A stretch of 64,000 bases of DNA from Psychrobacter proteolyticus (GTDB taxonomy: Bacteria > Pseudomonadota > Gammaproteobacteria > Pseudomonadales > Moraxellaceae): positions 911,946 through 975,945 of the forward strand of contig NZ_QLKS01000001.1 in NCBI RefSeq assembly GCF_003350005.1, read 5' to 3'. The notes under the pieces were generated by a model. The model had not been told where the DNA came from. It saw nothing but the letters and a program-made list of their open reading frames with translations, and made no database searches. This document shows positions 36,358 through 46,316 of the stretch, piece after piece (position 1 is the stretch's first letter; every line of letters starts with the position of its first letter). A program made the translations under genes and the position numbers.

Positions 36358-38802
36358 TTACTCTGGCATCTCGTAAAGCAGCTTATCAAGCGTAATAGGG
36401 AAATCGTAGACACGGACACCCACAGCATTATAAACAGCATTAGCAATTGCAGCAGCTGCTCCAGAAATAGCCGTCTCCCCAATACCTTTGATGTGCATTG
36501 GGTTGGTATACGGATCATCCTCTTCTACCAATATTACATCCAACTGCGGTACATCAGCATTGACTGGAACATGATACTCAGCAAGATCATGGTTACACAT
36601 GCGTCCGTCACGCTTATCGTGAATGATTTCTTCCATTAACGCTGAACCAATACCAAACACCATGCCACCATAGCATTGTGAGGTCGCTGTTTTATGATTG
36701 AGAATACGACCAGCGGCAAAAGCACCTGTCATACGCTTCACTCGAATCTCACCAGTGACTTTGTGAACAGCTACTTCAGCGAAGTTCGCACCGAAAGAGG
36801 ACTGACGATACTTTTTACCATTTTTACCTGGCTTTATTTGTCCTTTGGCACTGACTTTTTGCTCATCATAGCCTGCGACTACGTCAGCGAGCGCATACGA
36901 CTCTGTATCCTCAAAATTGTATTTTTCTGATTCTGACAGCGTCTTTTCTTCTAATACATTCTCTGAAAATGAGACTCCTGTGGTTTCTGATATCTTATCG
37001 ATAGTGCTATCTGCGAACGCTTGACCGTTCTCTTTGGCTGCCTCTACCGCTGTTAGGTCATGCTTGCCTACTTGCTTAATTTGACCATTGTCTAGCTGAA
37101 TCGTATCAGGATACAGACCCACCTTTTCTGCTAGCATCTCACGCAGCTGCTCACAAGCAAGGTAGACACTACTACCTGCACTCGCAGCGCCCCAACTACC
37201 ACCTGAGCCGGATGCAGGCGGTAAGGCACTATCGCCTAATTTCATCTCGATATGGTCAATGGGCAACCCTAATAAATCTGCAGCTACCTGAGAGAACACT
37301 GTATAAGAGCCAGTACCGATATCTGTCATATCAGTCTCAATAATAGCTTTGACACCCTGTGTTTTTGATTTGTCTACTTGTAAAGTCGCTCGCGCCTCAG
37401 ACGGTTGCAACTGATTCCCGCGAGCTGAAGCAGCCATGCCAGTTCCTATCCACCAATCCCCTTCTAACTGACTAGCAGGTTTAGGATTTCGCTGACTCCA
37501 GCCGAACTGCTCAGCGCCCTGCTCCATACACGCAATCAGCTGCCGCGTCGAAAATGGAATGTCTTTACTAGGATCTTTCTCAGGTTCATTACGGCGACGC
37601 AGCTCAATAGGATCAATATCCAATTGTGAAGCCAGCTCATCTATCGCACATTCGACCGCAATCATACCAACAGCCTCGCCCGGTGCACGCATTGAGCCTG
37701 ATAATACTTGGTTCATATCTACCATTTGATAATTTACACGGCGGTTTTTACCACTGTATAAATAATGCGTAGACAAAGCCGTTGGCTCAAAAAATGCTTC
37801 ATCTGGTAAATTGCTAGAAACAGTGTCATGAATCAAAGTATCGATAACACCATTTTTATCACAGCCAATCGCAATTCGCTGACGAGTATTCGAGCGCCTG
37901 ACTGTTGCTTCCATCACTTGAGGACGCGTCATGGTAATCAGTACTGGACGCTTAAGCTCTTTTGAGGCGATCGCAGCGGCAATAGATTCAGGTGCAATAC
38001 CAAGCTTGCTACCAAAACCGCCACCAACATAATATGCGATTAGCTGAACTTGATCTTTGTTTAGATCTAGCGCATCCATCACTTGCTGCTTACAAGAAGC
38101 TAGCATTTGATTAGAAGTATAAAGTATCAGCTTATCTTCTTCCCAATGCGCCAACGTCGCATGTGGTTCCATCGCCGCACTGTTTTGACTTGGCGTATGA
38201 TAAAAACGATCTAGTGTCACCTCAGCATCGGATAGACCTTGCTCTGGATCTCCTTGAACGTAGTTCTTATCCGAACCTTTTTGCTCATCGACTTCATGTG
38301 CGTTAGACAGCTCTTTAGTGAAATTCAATGCCGCTTGGTCAGTCTCATCTTTATAAGTAATTCTAAGAGCATTTGCTCCTTCAGTTGCGGCCTCGAATTT
38401 CTCAGCGATCACTACAGCTAGAGGTTGACCATGATAAAAAACCTCTGTTGCTCCCTGCTTCGGTGCTTTCTTCAAACCACCTTGTTGAGAGTTACGCAAA
38501 AAATGCTCAGGATCTGTAACCACTTTAATAATATCAGGGATGCCTTGGAGAGAGTCCGTATCAATACTCTCGACTTGACCCTTAGCGATGGTTGCACCGA
38601 CTAAGACACCATATACTTGGTTCTCCAAATGTATTTCAGCACTATAATGCGCTTGACCACTAACCTTCAGCGAACCTTCAACACGGTTAATCGGCTTACC
38701 TACTAGCTTGCTCGCTGTAGTATCGAAAAGCGTCTCGACAGGTTCATCCATGGTCATTTTTTTGGTTGGTTCTGCCTTCGTAATTGATTCAATTAATGAC
38801 AT
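36358..38802 (-). CDS. Molybdenum hydroxylase large subunit (PaoC/YagR-like)
   Basis: This is the molybdopterin-binding subunit of an aldehyde oxidase/xanthine dehydrogenase family enzyme. The 814 residues open with the aldehyde-oxidase-like hammerhead domain (residues about 30-150) and continue into the molybdopterin domain (HATLAHWEEDKLILYTSNQML; GGGFGSKLG; MRAPGEAVGMIAVECAIDELA). The late GGSWGAASAGSSVYLACEQL and GIGETAISGAAAAIANAV are typical, and the latter contains the catalytic Glu. It is longer than E. coli PaoC (732 residues), largely because of an acidic insertion at about residues 600-670. It overlaps the FAD-subunit gene by 10 bases. Confidence 0.87.
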   Translation of the reverse strand: MSLIESITKAEPTKKMTMDEPVETLFDTTASKLVGKPINRVEGSLKVSGQAHYSAEIHLENQVYGVLVGATIAKGQVESIDTDSLQGIPDIIKVVTDPEHFLRNSQQGGLKKAPKQGATEVFYHGQPLAVVIAEKFEAATEGANALRITYKDETDQAALNFTKELSNAHEVDEQKGSDKNYVQGDPEQGLSDAEVTLDRFYHTPSQNSAAMEPHATLAHWEEDKLILYTSNQMLASCKQQVMDALDLNKDQVQLIAYYVGGGFGSKLGIAPESIAAAIASKELKRPVLITMTRPQVMEATVRRSNTRQRIAIGCDKNGVIDTLIHDTVSSNLPDEAFFEPTALSTHYLYSGKNRRVNYQMVDMNQVLSGSMRAPGEAVGMIAVECAIDELASQLDIDPIELRRRNEPEKDPSKDIPFSTRQLIACMEQGAEQFGWSQRNPKPASQLEGDWWIGTGMAASARGNQLQPSEARATLQVDKSKTQGVKAIIETDMTDIGTGSYTVFSQVAADLLGLPIDHIEMKLGDSALPPASGSGGSWGAASAGSSVYLACEQLREMLAEKVGLYPDTIQLDNGQIKQVGKHDLTAVEAAKENGQAFADSTIDKISETTGVSFSENVLEEKTLSESEKYNFEDTESYALADVVAGYDEQKVSAKGQIKPGKNGKKYRQSSFGANFAEVAVHKVTGEIRVKRMTGAFAAGRILNHKTATSQCYGGMVFGIGSALMEEIIHDKRDGRMCNHDLAEYHVPVNADVPQLDVILVEEDDPYTNPMHIKGIGETAISGAAAAIANAVYNAVGVRVYDFPITLDKLLYEMPE

Positions 38803-39797
38803 GATTGTGCTCCCTCGCCCGCTATTGCGCGCTGAATAACTTGTTTTAGTAAACGACGCGTCAACGGTATTTTAAAGTCATTTTGTCCATTACCTTTGGC
38901 ATCATTCAATAACAGATCGGCAGCTTGTGAGATGACCTCACTATTACCATCAGTATCCGTCAATAGTGTTTCGACTGCTTCATTGCGCCATGGTTCAGTG
39001 CCAATACCGCCAAATGCCAAGCGTACTGTATTCAAGTTACCACTATCATCAACGTCTATGACTGCCGCACAAGATACAAGTGCAAATGCATAAGAGGCAC
39101 GATCGCGTACCTTGTCATAAGTATGAATACCCTTAACTGGTGCAGGCAGTACAACATGAGTGATAAGCTCGCCTGCTTCCAAAACATTTTCAATATGCGG
39201 CGTATCTTTTGGTAAGCAATAAAAGTCTTTAACATTGATAGCGCGAGTTGAACCGTCAGCTTTGACTGTCTCTATCGTGGCATCCAGTAAGCGCATTGCT
39301 ACTGCCATATCAGATGGATGCTGAGCAATGCAGGCATCGCTCGTGCCTAAAATTGCCAGTGTACGGTTTTCACCATTGATGGCAGGACAACCTGTGCCTG
39401 GTTCACGCTTGTTGCAGGCACTATCTGTCTGATAAAAATAATAGCAACGAGTGCGCTGTAAGAAATTACCGCCAGTCGTTGCTTTATTACGTAGCTGGCC
39501 AGTCGCTCCTGCCAAAATTGCTCGGGATAACACTGGATAATTTGCAATAACCTTAGGATGTGCCGCCAAATCACTATTGGTCACAAGCGTACCGATACGC
39601 AAACCACCGTCGGCAGTGGTTTCGACCTGTTCTAACGCTAAACGGGTAATATCAACCAATTTAATTGGCGTCTCAATCTCTAGCTTCATTAAGTCTAATA
39701 AGTTGGTACCGCCTGCGATAAAAGAAGCATCTTTGACATTGGCGGATATTGCGGCTTGCTCTGGTACATCAGCACGACTATATTCAAAGCGTTTCAT
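38793..39797 (-). CDS. Molybdenum hydroxylase FAD subunit (PaoB/YagS-like)
   Basis: The 334-residue FAD-binding subunit belongs to the PaoB/CoxM family. It contains the FAD motif FIAGGTNLLDLMKLEIETP, a central GQLRNKATTGGNFLQRTRCYYFY segment and the C-terminal CO dehydrogenase flavoprotein domain. An extra Cys-rich stretch (RCYYFYQTDSACNKREPGTGC) matches the [4Fe-4S] site characteristic of PaoB and absent from ordinary xanthine dehydrogenase medium subunits. That places it in the PaoABC group, by family knowledge. It overlaps the neighbours on both sides by a few bases. Confidence 0.86.
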   Translation of the reverse strand: MKRFEYSRADVPEQAAISANVKDASFIAGGTNLLDLMKLEIETPIKLVDITRLALEQVETTADGGLRIGTLVTNSDLAAHPKVIANYPVLSRAILAGATGQLRNKATTGGNFLQRTRCYYFYQTDSACNKREPGTGCPAINGENRTLAILGTSDACIAQHPSDMAVAMRLLDATIETVKADGSTRAINVKDFYCLPKDTPHIENVLEAGELITHVVLPAPVKGIHTYDKVRDRASYAFALVSCAAVIDVDDSGNLNTVRLAFGGIGTEPWRNEAVETLLTDTDGNSEVISQAADLLLNDAKGNGQNDFKIPLTRRLLKQVIQRAIAGEGAQSCH

Positions 39798-40450
39798 AAG
39801 CGGCCTCCTGTCGTAGCATTTGATGTCTTATTATTTACTGAGGCTTTGCCAAGTTGCGCTTCACTAGGCGGCGGTGACCAAATCCCTGTAACACTTGAGT
39901 GTTGCTCAGCATTGTCAGTTGATTGAATAGTAGACTCTGATAATTGACTCTCAAGCACTTGTGAAATAGCTTTAATGATATTTGGATAAGCTGAACAACG
40001 ACAGATATTACCGCTCATACGCTCAGCAATTTCTTGTACAAGGCGACCATTTGGATGTTGTAAATCTGTGCTCACATGACTTGGCCAATTTTGCTTTACC
40101 TCCTCTATCAATGCAGTCGCTGAGCAAATCTGACCTGGCGTGCAATATCCACACTGAAATGCGTCATTGTCTTTAAACGCTTGCTGCAATGCTGATAGTG
40201 AGTCTGGCATTCCGATACCTTCGATCGTTGTGATCTCATCACCATCATGCATGATGGCGAGTGTTAGACAAGAATTCACTCGTTGTCCATTGATGAGAAT
40301 CGTACAAGCCCCACATTGGCCATGGTCACAGCCTTTTTTGGGGCCAGTGATCTGAAGATGTTGGCGACAGACATCGAGCAATGTCGTCCGAGCGTCAAGA
40401 TTCTCGAGCTGGTAATTCTGCTTATTGATTGTTAACGTCAGTGTAGACAT
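39794..40450 (-). CDS. Molybdenum hydroxylase [2Fe-2S] subunit (PaoA/YagT-like)
   Basis: The 218-residue iron-sulfur subunit has the two clusters of Cys typical of this family: CDHGQCGACTILINGQRVNSC for the plant-type cluster and CGYCTPGQIC with CRCSAYPNI for the second. Electrons pass from the molybdenum subunit through it to FAD. E. coli PaoA is longer at the N-terminus and carries a Tat signal; here the protein begins directly with the ferredoxin fold (MSTLTLTINKQNYQL), so a cytoplasmic location is likely. It is the first gene of the three-subunit operon. Confidence 0.88.
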   Translation of the reverse strand: MSTLTLTINKQNYQLENLDARTTLLDVCRQHLQITGPKKGCDHGQCGACTILINGQRVNSCLTLAIMHDGDEITTIEGIGMPDSLSALQQAFKDNDAFQCGYCTPGQICSATALIEEVKQNWPSHVSTDLQHPNGRLVQEIAERMSGNICRCSAYPNIIKAISQVLESQLSESTIQSTDNAEQHSSVTGIWSPPPSEAQLGKASVNNKTSNATTGGRL

Positions 40451-40698
40451 GCTGGCTTCTCGCTGGCAAATGAATATAGTAGAGTGACAAAACGCTTTAG
40501 AAATTAAACGTCTATAGATTTATTATGTCTTATCAAAAACGATATTTTGTTTTAACTTTGTAGGTATTCCAGTGTAGTTTTTAATCTAAAATCGCATTAG
40601 GGTATTAGTCCTGCTAACGACTGCTACTTTATTGAAAACTATTTTCGTTCCAATGTACTTTTATTTTTTTCATATAAAACTACGCTATAAACAATCCT

Positions 40699-40974
40699 CT
40701 ATGGAGGAGTTGTACATGCCCTCAAGTATGTTGAAGATAGTTTATGCTTATTGTATATTTCTCTCTTTTTCTTATAGTGTGACAATGTCTCAACGATGAT
40801 CACCTCTTTGTTAAAGCGAGAATCGGGCGGCCCTGCGTTAAAGCCATCTTCATGACGATAGCCAAGTGGGATAATTGCACCGGCTGTATAGCCCTTGTTA
40901 CGTAAATCGAATTATTCATTCAGTACCCTTAGACCCACCCCTTCCATCAACAATCCGTCAATACCTAACATTGA
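40699..40974 (-). pseudogene. Remnant of a nitroreductase gene, C-terminal part
   Basis: Read on the minus strand, the frame encodes SMLGIDGLLMEGVGLRVLNE, a TAA stop, FDLRNKGYTAGAIIPLGYR and HEDGFNAGPPDSRFNKEVII, then a tail to a stop at 40699-40701. This follows the C-terminus of NfsB-like nitroreductases (compare the typical pattern ...LGxDxxPIEGF...GLxxKGYxxxxxxPxGxR...DFNxxxPKSR). An internal stop codon and the lack of any start or N-terminal portion show it is decayed. It lies in the 900-bp gap between the iron-sulfur subunit gene and the DsbA gene. A stem-loop at 41036-41064 is the only other structure there. Confidence 0.65.
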
Positions 40975-41035
40975 TTATTGATGTTTTCTTCGATTCTTAC
41001 TTCTTAAATTTTCGTCTTTTTGACTGTTATCTCTT

Positions 41036-41064
41036 GGAGTATGGTTTCAGCGAAGCCATACTCC
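41036..41064. repeat. Inverted repeat in the gene-poor gap
   Basis: GGAGTATGGTTTC pairs with GAAGCCATACTCC, with one G-T style mismatch, around a 3-base loop. No T-run follows on either strand, so a terminator is unlikely. Role unknown. Confidence 0.45.
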
Positions 41065-41352
41065 ATAAAAATCTACTTTATGACCATGCCTGCTTGGTTA
41101 AGTATTCGTAGGTTCTGTTATGACTGAGTCAATGTATCGCAAAAATGCCTATCGTCTTCTTAATAATGATTACAATTACGCTACCGAATTAGTAACGCAG
41201 ACTGCGCAGACTACATTGTAATCACTTAGTCATTCTCTTAGTATGAACTGACTTACTATCCAGCAACTAGGTACATCTGCTTGATTCCAACTAATATGCC
41301 ACTATCCTATACATCTCAAATAAAACATACATAATAATACCCGTGAGGAAAT

Positions 41353-42006
41353 ATGAGCACATCAGAAAAACCACTCCGAATAGATATTGTCTCAGATGTC
41401 GTCTGCCCTTGGTGCGTCATCGGTTATCGCCAATTAGCAGCAGCACTTGAGCAAACTAACACCGCTCACACTATCCACTGGCATCCGTTTGAGCTAAACC
41501 CAAACATGCCAAGAGAAGGTCAAAACCTACGTGAGCACATTATTGAAAAGTACGGCTCTACGAAACAAGAATCAGATGCTAGTCGAGTCAGAATGACTGA
41601 AGCTGGACAGGAAGTTGGCTTTGAATTTAATTTCAATGATGATACACGTATGCATAACACCTTTAATTTGCATCAGCTGCTACATTTCGCTGATCAACAA
41701 GGCCGCATGCATGAGCTAAAGCAAGCCTTGTTTGCTGCGCATTTCACCAATAACAGAGATATCTCAGATATCAATGTGCTTGCCGATATTGCAGCAGAGA
41801 CTGGGCTTGATCGTAGTGAGTCGCTAGCAGTGTTAGAAGGTCAATTCTTTGCGAAAGAAGTACGAGCAGAAGAGCAGCATTGGCAACAGCAAGGCATCCA
41901 AAGTGTACCAGCGATTATCTTTAATGAGCGTCATCTGGTCAGCGGCGCTCAAGGGGTCGAGAACTACATCAGTATCTTAGAGCAATTGGCCAACATGACT
42001 GAGTAA
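41353..42006 (+). CDS. DsbA family oxidoreductase (FrnE-like)
   Basis: The 217-residue thioredoxin-fold protein has the active site Cys-Pro-Trp-Cys near residue 18 (SDVVCPWCVIGYRQL) and the FrnE-like pattern of a large helical insertion (RMHNTFNLHQLLHFADQQG) and cis-Pro region (IQSVPAIIFNERHLVSGAQ). It has no signal peptide, so it is probably cytoplasmic, as FrnE-type proteins are. The specific substrate is unknown. It is followed 44 bases later by the dehalogenase gene. Confidence 0.85.
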   Translation: MSTSEKPLRIDIVSDVVCPWCVIGYRQLAAALEQTNTAHTIHWHPFELNPNMPREGQNLREHIIEKYGSTKQESDASRVRMTEAGQEVGFEFNFNDDTRMHNTFNLHQLLHFADQQGRMHELKQALFAAHFTNNRDISDINVLADIAAETGLDRSESLAVLEGQFFAKEVRAEEQHWQQQGIQSVPAIIFNERHLVSGAQGVENYISILEQLANMTE

Positions 42007-42050
42007 ACCACTTGACGTTATAAAAATGTCATTCTATAAAAGGATACTTT

Positions 42051-42746
42051 ATGTCTTCTGAACGCTTTCCCTCGATTATTGTGTTCGACGTCAACGAAAC
42101 GTTGCTCGATATCGATACGCTAACTCCTTTATTCACCCGCGTCTTTGGCAAACAAAGAGTGCTGCGAGAATGGTTCGCTCAGCTGGTACTGTACTCGCAA
42201 ACTATGACATTGTCCGGCCTCTATACGCCTTTTGGCGAGCTCGGGGTTGGTGCATTGCAAATGGTTGCTGATATCAGACAAGTGACTTTGACAGACGACG
42301 ATATCAATGAGTTCAAAGAAAGAATGAGTGCGTTGCCGGCCCATTCTGATGCTGCACCAGCACTGACTCGTTTGCGTGACGCAGGGTTTCGACTCGTCAC
42401 GCTGACTAACTCAGCAAGCAGTGCGTCTCCAACGCCATTAGAAAAAGCAGGTCTCAGTCAATTCTTTGAGCAGCATTTCAGTATTGAGACTGTTGGCAAA
42501 TTCAAGCCAGCACCTGGTACCTACCAATTGGTGGCTGATACGCTAGCCGTTGATACGTCAGATTTATGCCTTGTCGCCTGTCATCTCTGGGATACCATAG
42601 GTGCGCAGGCAGCAGGTTGCCGCGGTGCATTTTTGACCCGTCCCTATAATGCAATGCTAAACGCGCCCAATGTACCAGTTCCAGATTTGACCGCATCAGA
42701 TTTATCGACACTAGCGGATCTAATCATTAGCAAAAAAAGTGCTTGA
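42051..42746 (+). CDS. Haloacid dehalogenase type II family hydrolase
   Basis: The 231-residue protein has the HAD core: the nucleophile Asp in IIVFDVNETLLDI, a cap domain (residues about 20-95), motif II in LVTLTNSASSA, the Lys motif in GKFKPAPGTYQLV and the last acidic motif region with DLCLVACHLWDTIGAQAAGC. This order and spacing matches type II haloacid dehalogenases. Dehalogenation of 2-haloacids is the family's best-known activity but members also act on phosphate esters. It is a probable operon partner of the DsbA-family gene. Confidence 0.85.
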   Translation: MSSERFPSIIVFDVNETLLDIDTLTPLFTRVFGKQRVLREWFAQLVLYSQTMTLSGLYTPFGELGVGALQMVADIRQVTLTDDDINEFKERMSALPAHSDAAPALTRLRDAGFRLVTLTNSASSASPTPLEKAGLSQFFEQHFSIETVGKFKPAPGTYQLVADTLAVDTSDLCLVACHLWDTIGAQAAGCRGAFLTRPYNAMLNAPNVPVPDLTASDLSTLADLIISKKSA

Positions 42747-42783
42747 TACATTTAACCTTTAAGCTATGTCTGCAAATAACATT

Positions 42784-42820
42784 AAAAAAGGCTGCCTCGA
42801 TATTGAAGCAGCCTTTTTAT
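42784..42820. terminator. Rho-independent terminator between convergent genes
   Basis: AAAAAAGGCTGC pairs with GCAGCCTTTTT around a 13-base loop, with an A-run on one side and a T-run on the other. It lies between the convergent dehalogenase and frmA-type genes and could serve both. Confidence 0.82.
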
Positions 42821-42869
42821 TTTTAATAAAGCATTTCTAAGACAATAACGTCGTTGCTGCTGTCATTGA

Positions 42870-44018
<1,149 letters not shown>

Positions 44019-44043
44019 TTAATTGTTTTTTATGGGTAATAAC

Positions 44044-44059
44044 ATAACAGTTTTGTTAT
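44044..44059. promoter_or_regulatory. Palindromic site in front of frmA
   Basis: ATAACA (44044-44049) and TGTTAT (44054-44059) form a perfect inverted repeat around a 4-base spacer, 44 bases from the frmA start in the divergent region with the LysR gene. It could be a regulator-binding site. The rest of 44001-44280 shows no other strong element. Confidence 0.4.
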
Positions 44060-44292
44060 AAGTACAAGCAGTTTTGAAATTTTTCTAGCGCATCTTATGG
44101 ATTCTAGCGGTCACTATATCTACAGTTAAAACCAATAAAGATAGACTGAGCTTATCTTGCCTGCCCTCTATAGGCAAGCATCGATGACAGTAAAATACCA
44201 TCTGTTTACATTGATACTAACCATTATATTTATTTCTGAGCGGATAACAATATGCTATATTTGCAAATATCTTTTACATATTGGTAATAATC

Positions 44293-45213
44293 ATGCGCTG
44301 GGAAGGGATTAGTGAGTTTGTCTATGTCGCAGAATACGAGAGCTTTACGCGTGGTGCAAAAAAGCTTGGTATCTCGACCGCACAAGTCAGCCGCCAGATC
44401 AGCGCATTAGAGAAACGCTTAAATATAAAGCTGCTATATCGAACCACGCGCAAGGTCTCATTAACCGAAGAAGGACGTGTATTCTATCAACACTGCCGCA
44501 GTGTGCTCGATGGCTTGGATGCCGCTGAGCAAGCCGTAAGTAACTTACAATCAAAGCCTCAAGGCAGGATAAAACTAACAGCGCCCGTTACTTATGGTGA
44601 GCAGCAGTTATTACCACTCGTCAATGATTTTATGATGCAGTATCACGATATCGAAGTGACTGCCTTTTTGAGCAATCAGAAAATCGACTTGATTGAAGGG
44701 GGTTATGATTTGGCCATTCGTATTGGCAAATTGCATGATTCGACGATGATGGCAAAGAAACTTAGCCTGCGTACTAACTTTGTCTGCGCTGCGCCCTCTT
44801 ATCTAAAAAAACACGGTATACCACACCAACTGAGTGATCTAAGTCAACATAACTGCCTACTAGGTACTCGTGACTACTGGCATTTTATAGATACCGCTAA
44901 AGTAAAAGAGAACAGTCATACTCATGGTAAGACGGATAACCAACAAACGAGCGTAGAAAGGAACCTGCGTGTCTCTGGTACTGTGCAATATAACAGCGGC
45001 TATAGTCTGGTCGATGCTGCACTAAAAGGGCTGGGTATCGTACAGCTGCCTGATTATTATGTGCAAAAGTACTTAGCGTCCGGCGAGTTAGTTAGTTTAC
45101 TTGATGACTATAGAGAGCCCGAAGAAAGCATTTGGGCCATTTATCCACATAACCGCCATTTATCACCAAAGATTCGGCTGCTCGTAGATTATCTGGCAGA
45201 ACATTTGGTTTAA
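44293..45213 (+). CDS. LysR family transcriptional regulator
   Basis: The protein (306 residues from ATG 44293) has a typical N-terminal helix-turn-helix (WEGISEFVYVAEYESFTRGAKKLGISTAQVSRQISALEKRLNIKLLYRTTRKVSLTEEG) and a C-terminal substrate-binding domain (LRVSGTVQYNSGYSLVDAALKGLGIVQLP). A 22-residue acidic/His-rich insertion near residue 210 (VKENSHTHGKTDNQQT) is odd. It is divergent from frmA and may control it, by the usual LysR arrangement; that is inference. The alternative start is 44281. Confidence 0.85.
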   Translation: MRWEGISEFVYVAEYESFTRGAKKLGISTAQVSRQISALEKRLNIKLLYRTTRKVSLTEEGRVFYQHCRSVLDGLDAAEQAVSNLQSKPQGRIKLTAPVTYGEQQLLPLVNDFMMQYHDIEVTAFLSNQKIDLIEGGYDLAIRIGKLHDSTMMAKKLSLRTNFVCAAPSYLKKHGIPHQLSDLSQHNCLLGTRDYWHFIDTAKVKENSHTHGKTDNQQTSVERNLRVSGTVQYNSGYSLVDAALKGLGIVQLPDYYVQKYLASGELVSLLDDYREPEESIWAIYPHNRHLSPKIRLLVDYLAEHLV

Positions 45214-45324
45214 CGTTCTGTTAAGACGCATTGCAATCACAAACCTGATTACGCACAATGAATATTCGGTGTTGCTCATTATAGTTAGGACTGACCATAC
45301 TACAGATAACTTAAAGGTGTAATT

Positions 45325-45843
45325 ATGATTAAAATCGTCTCCATCGCTGCCCTAGCAGTGGCCGTCTCCGCTTGTGCCAGTATCAGTACGCTGTTGGATA
45401 AGACCAAGAGCACTGGTGCTATGACAGATACCACAACCTCTATCAATGCGGAAAAAGGCTTAGTAACTTTACAGAGCAATCACTCCGTCCAAGATACCGC
45501 AGACAAACTGGTCTCAGTTATCGAAAGCAAGGGTATGAAAGTATTTGCACGAGTCGATCATCAGAAAAATGCACAGAGTGCCGACTTATCATTGAGACCA
45601 ACGCAGGTCGTTATGTTTGGTAACCCTAAAGCAGGTACGCCATTAATGAACTGTGAGCAAACTGTTGCCATTGATTTACCGCAAAAAATCTTAATTAGCG
45701 AAGATGCCGATAAGAAAGTATGGCTGTCATACAACAACCCTGACTACCTCAAGACACGCCACAATATCAAAGGTTGCGATACCGAGATTGCTAATATCTC
45801 AAAAGCCCTTAACGCTATCAGTACTGCAGCCACCGCAAAATAA
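45325..45843 (+). CDS. DUF302 family lipoprotein
   Basis: The 172-residue protein begins with a signal peptide that has a lipobox (AALAVAVSACASI). The mature portion is a DUF302 domain, with the pattern VQDTADKLVSVIESKGMKVFARVDH, then ALSLRPTQVVMFGNPKAGTP in variant form (DLSLRPTQVVMFGNPKAGT) and the late WLSYNNPDYLKTRHNI. DUF302 proteins have no settled function. The gene stands alone and ends near a long hairpin. Confidence 0.83.
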   Translation: MIKIVSIAALAVAVSACASISTLLDKTKSTGAMTDTTTSINAEKGLVTLQSNHSVQDTADKLVSVIESKGMKVFARVDHQKNAQSADLSLRPTQVVMFGNPKAGTPLMNCEQTVAIDLPQKILISEDADKKVWLSYNNPDYLKTRHNIKGCDTEIANISKALNAISTAATAK

Positions 45844-45872
45844 TGCGCTCGGTATAGTTGAATAAATATACA

Positions 45873-45922
45873 TTCAAGTAAATAAGTGAACAGGCAATTG
45901 AAACATTACTTATTTACTTGAA
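45873..45922. terminator. Hairpin with perfect 15-base arms between convergent genes
   Basis: TTCAAGTAAATAAGT (45873-45887) and ACTTATTTACTTGAA (45908-45922) pair exactly, around a 20-base loop. It lies between the convergent DUF302 and DUF4031 genes. The AT-rich stem is a weak terminator candidate, but its symmetry is strong. Confidence 0.55.
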
Positions 45923-45933
45923 AATCCCTCATG

Positions 45934-46221
45934 TCAAGAATTACTAGATTGCTCTATCTGGTCATTCAGCTCTACTTTTAATTTCTTTGCACACTCGATA
46001 ATCTTTTTTCTATCGGCATGAATAGCACCTTGCACAATAGCGATTTCACGCATTTGAACCGTGATATCATAATGAGGATAGCTAGCGTTACGATGAAATA
46101 GGCGTGCGTCCACATCAATGAAAGCCGCAAAATCATGCAGCTCTTGCAAGCTATCCGCCAACATATGACACCACTTATGGCCTTTGAATTTTATTTGTAC
46201 AAAATCTACATATATCGCCAT
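45934..46221 (-). CDS. DUF4031 family protein
   Basis: The 95-residue protein matches the small DUF4031 family by pattern: VYVDFVQI-type opening (MAIYVDFVQIKFKG), then WCHMLADSLQELHDFAAFIDVDARLFH and SYPHYDITVQMREIAIVQGA. There is no signal peptide. The function of the family is not known. It is 95 bases upstream, on the same strand, of the transglutaminase gene only in terms of position (that gene starts beyond it), and appears to be a separate unit. Confidence 0.72.
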   Translation of the reverse strand: MAIYVDFVQIKFKGHKWCHMLADSLQELHDFAAFIDVDARLFHRNASYPHYDITVQMREIAIVQGAIHADRKKIIECAKKLKVELNDQIEQSSNS

Positions 46222-46316
46222 ATAACCGCCTCTCTACTTATTCACTGATTCGCTTATCTGACTTGTCGTCAGCTAAAAATACCTTAGCAACTTAATAGCA
46301 CTATGATCAAAAACCT

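Noticed and set aside
44237..44252. TGAGCGGATAACAATA resembling half of the E. coli lac operator
   Set aside because: No LacI-type gene or lactose gene is present, and the matching sequence is one half-site in an AT-rich region; chance resemblance is most likely.
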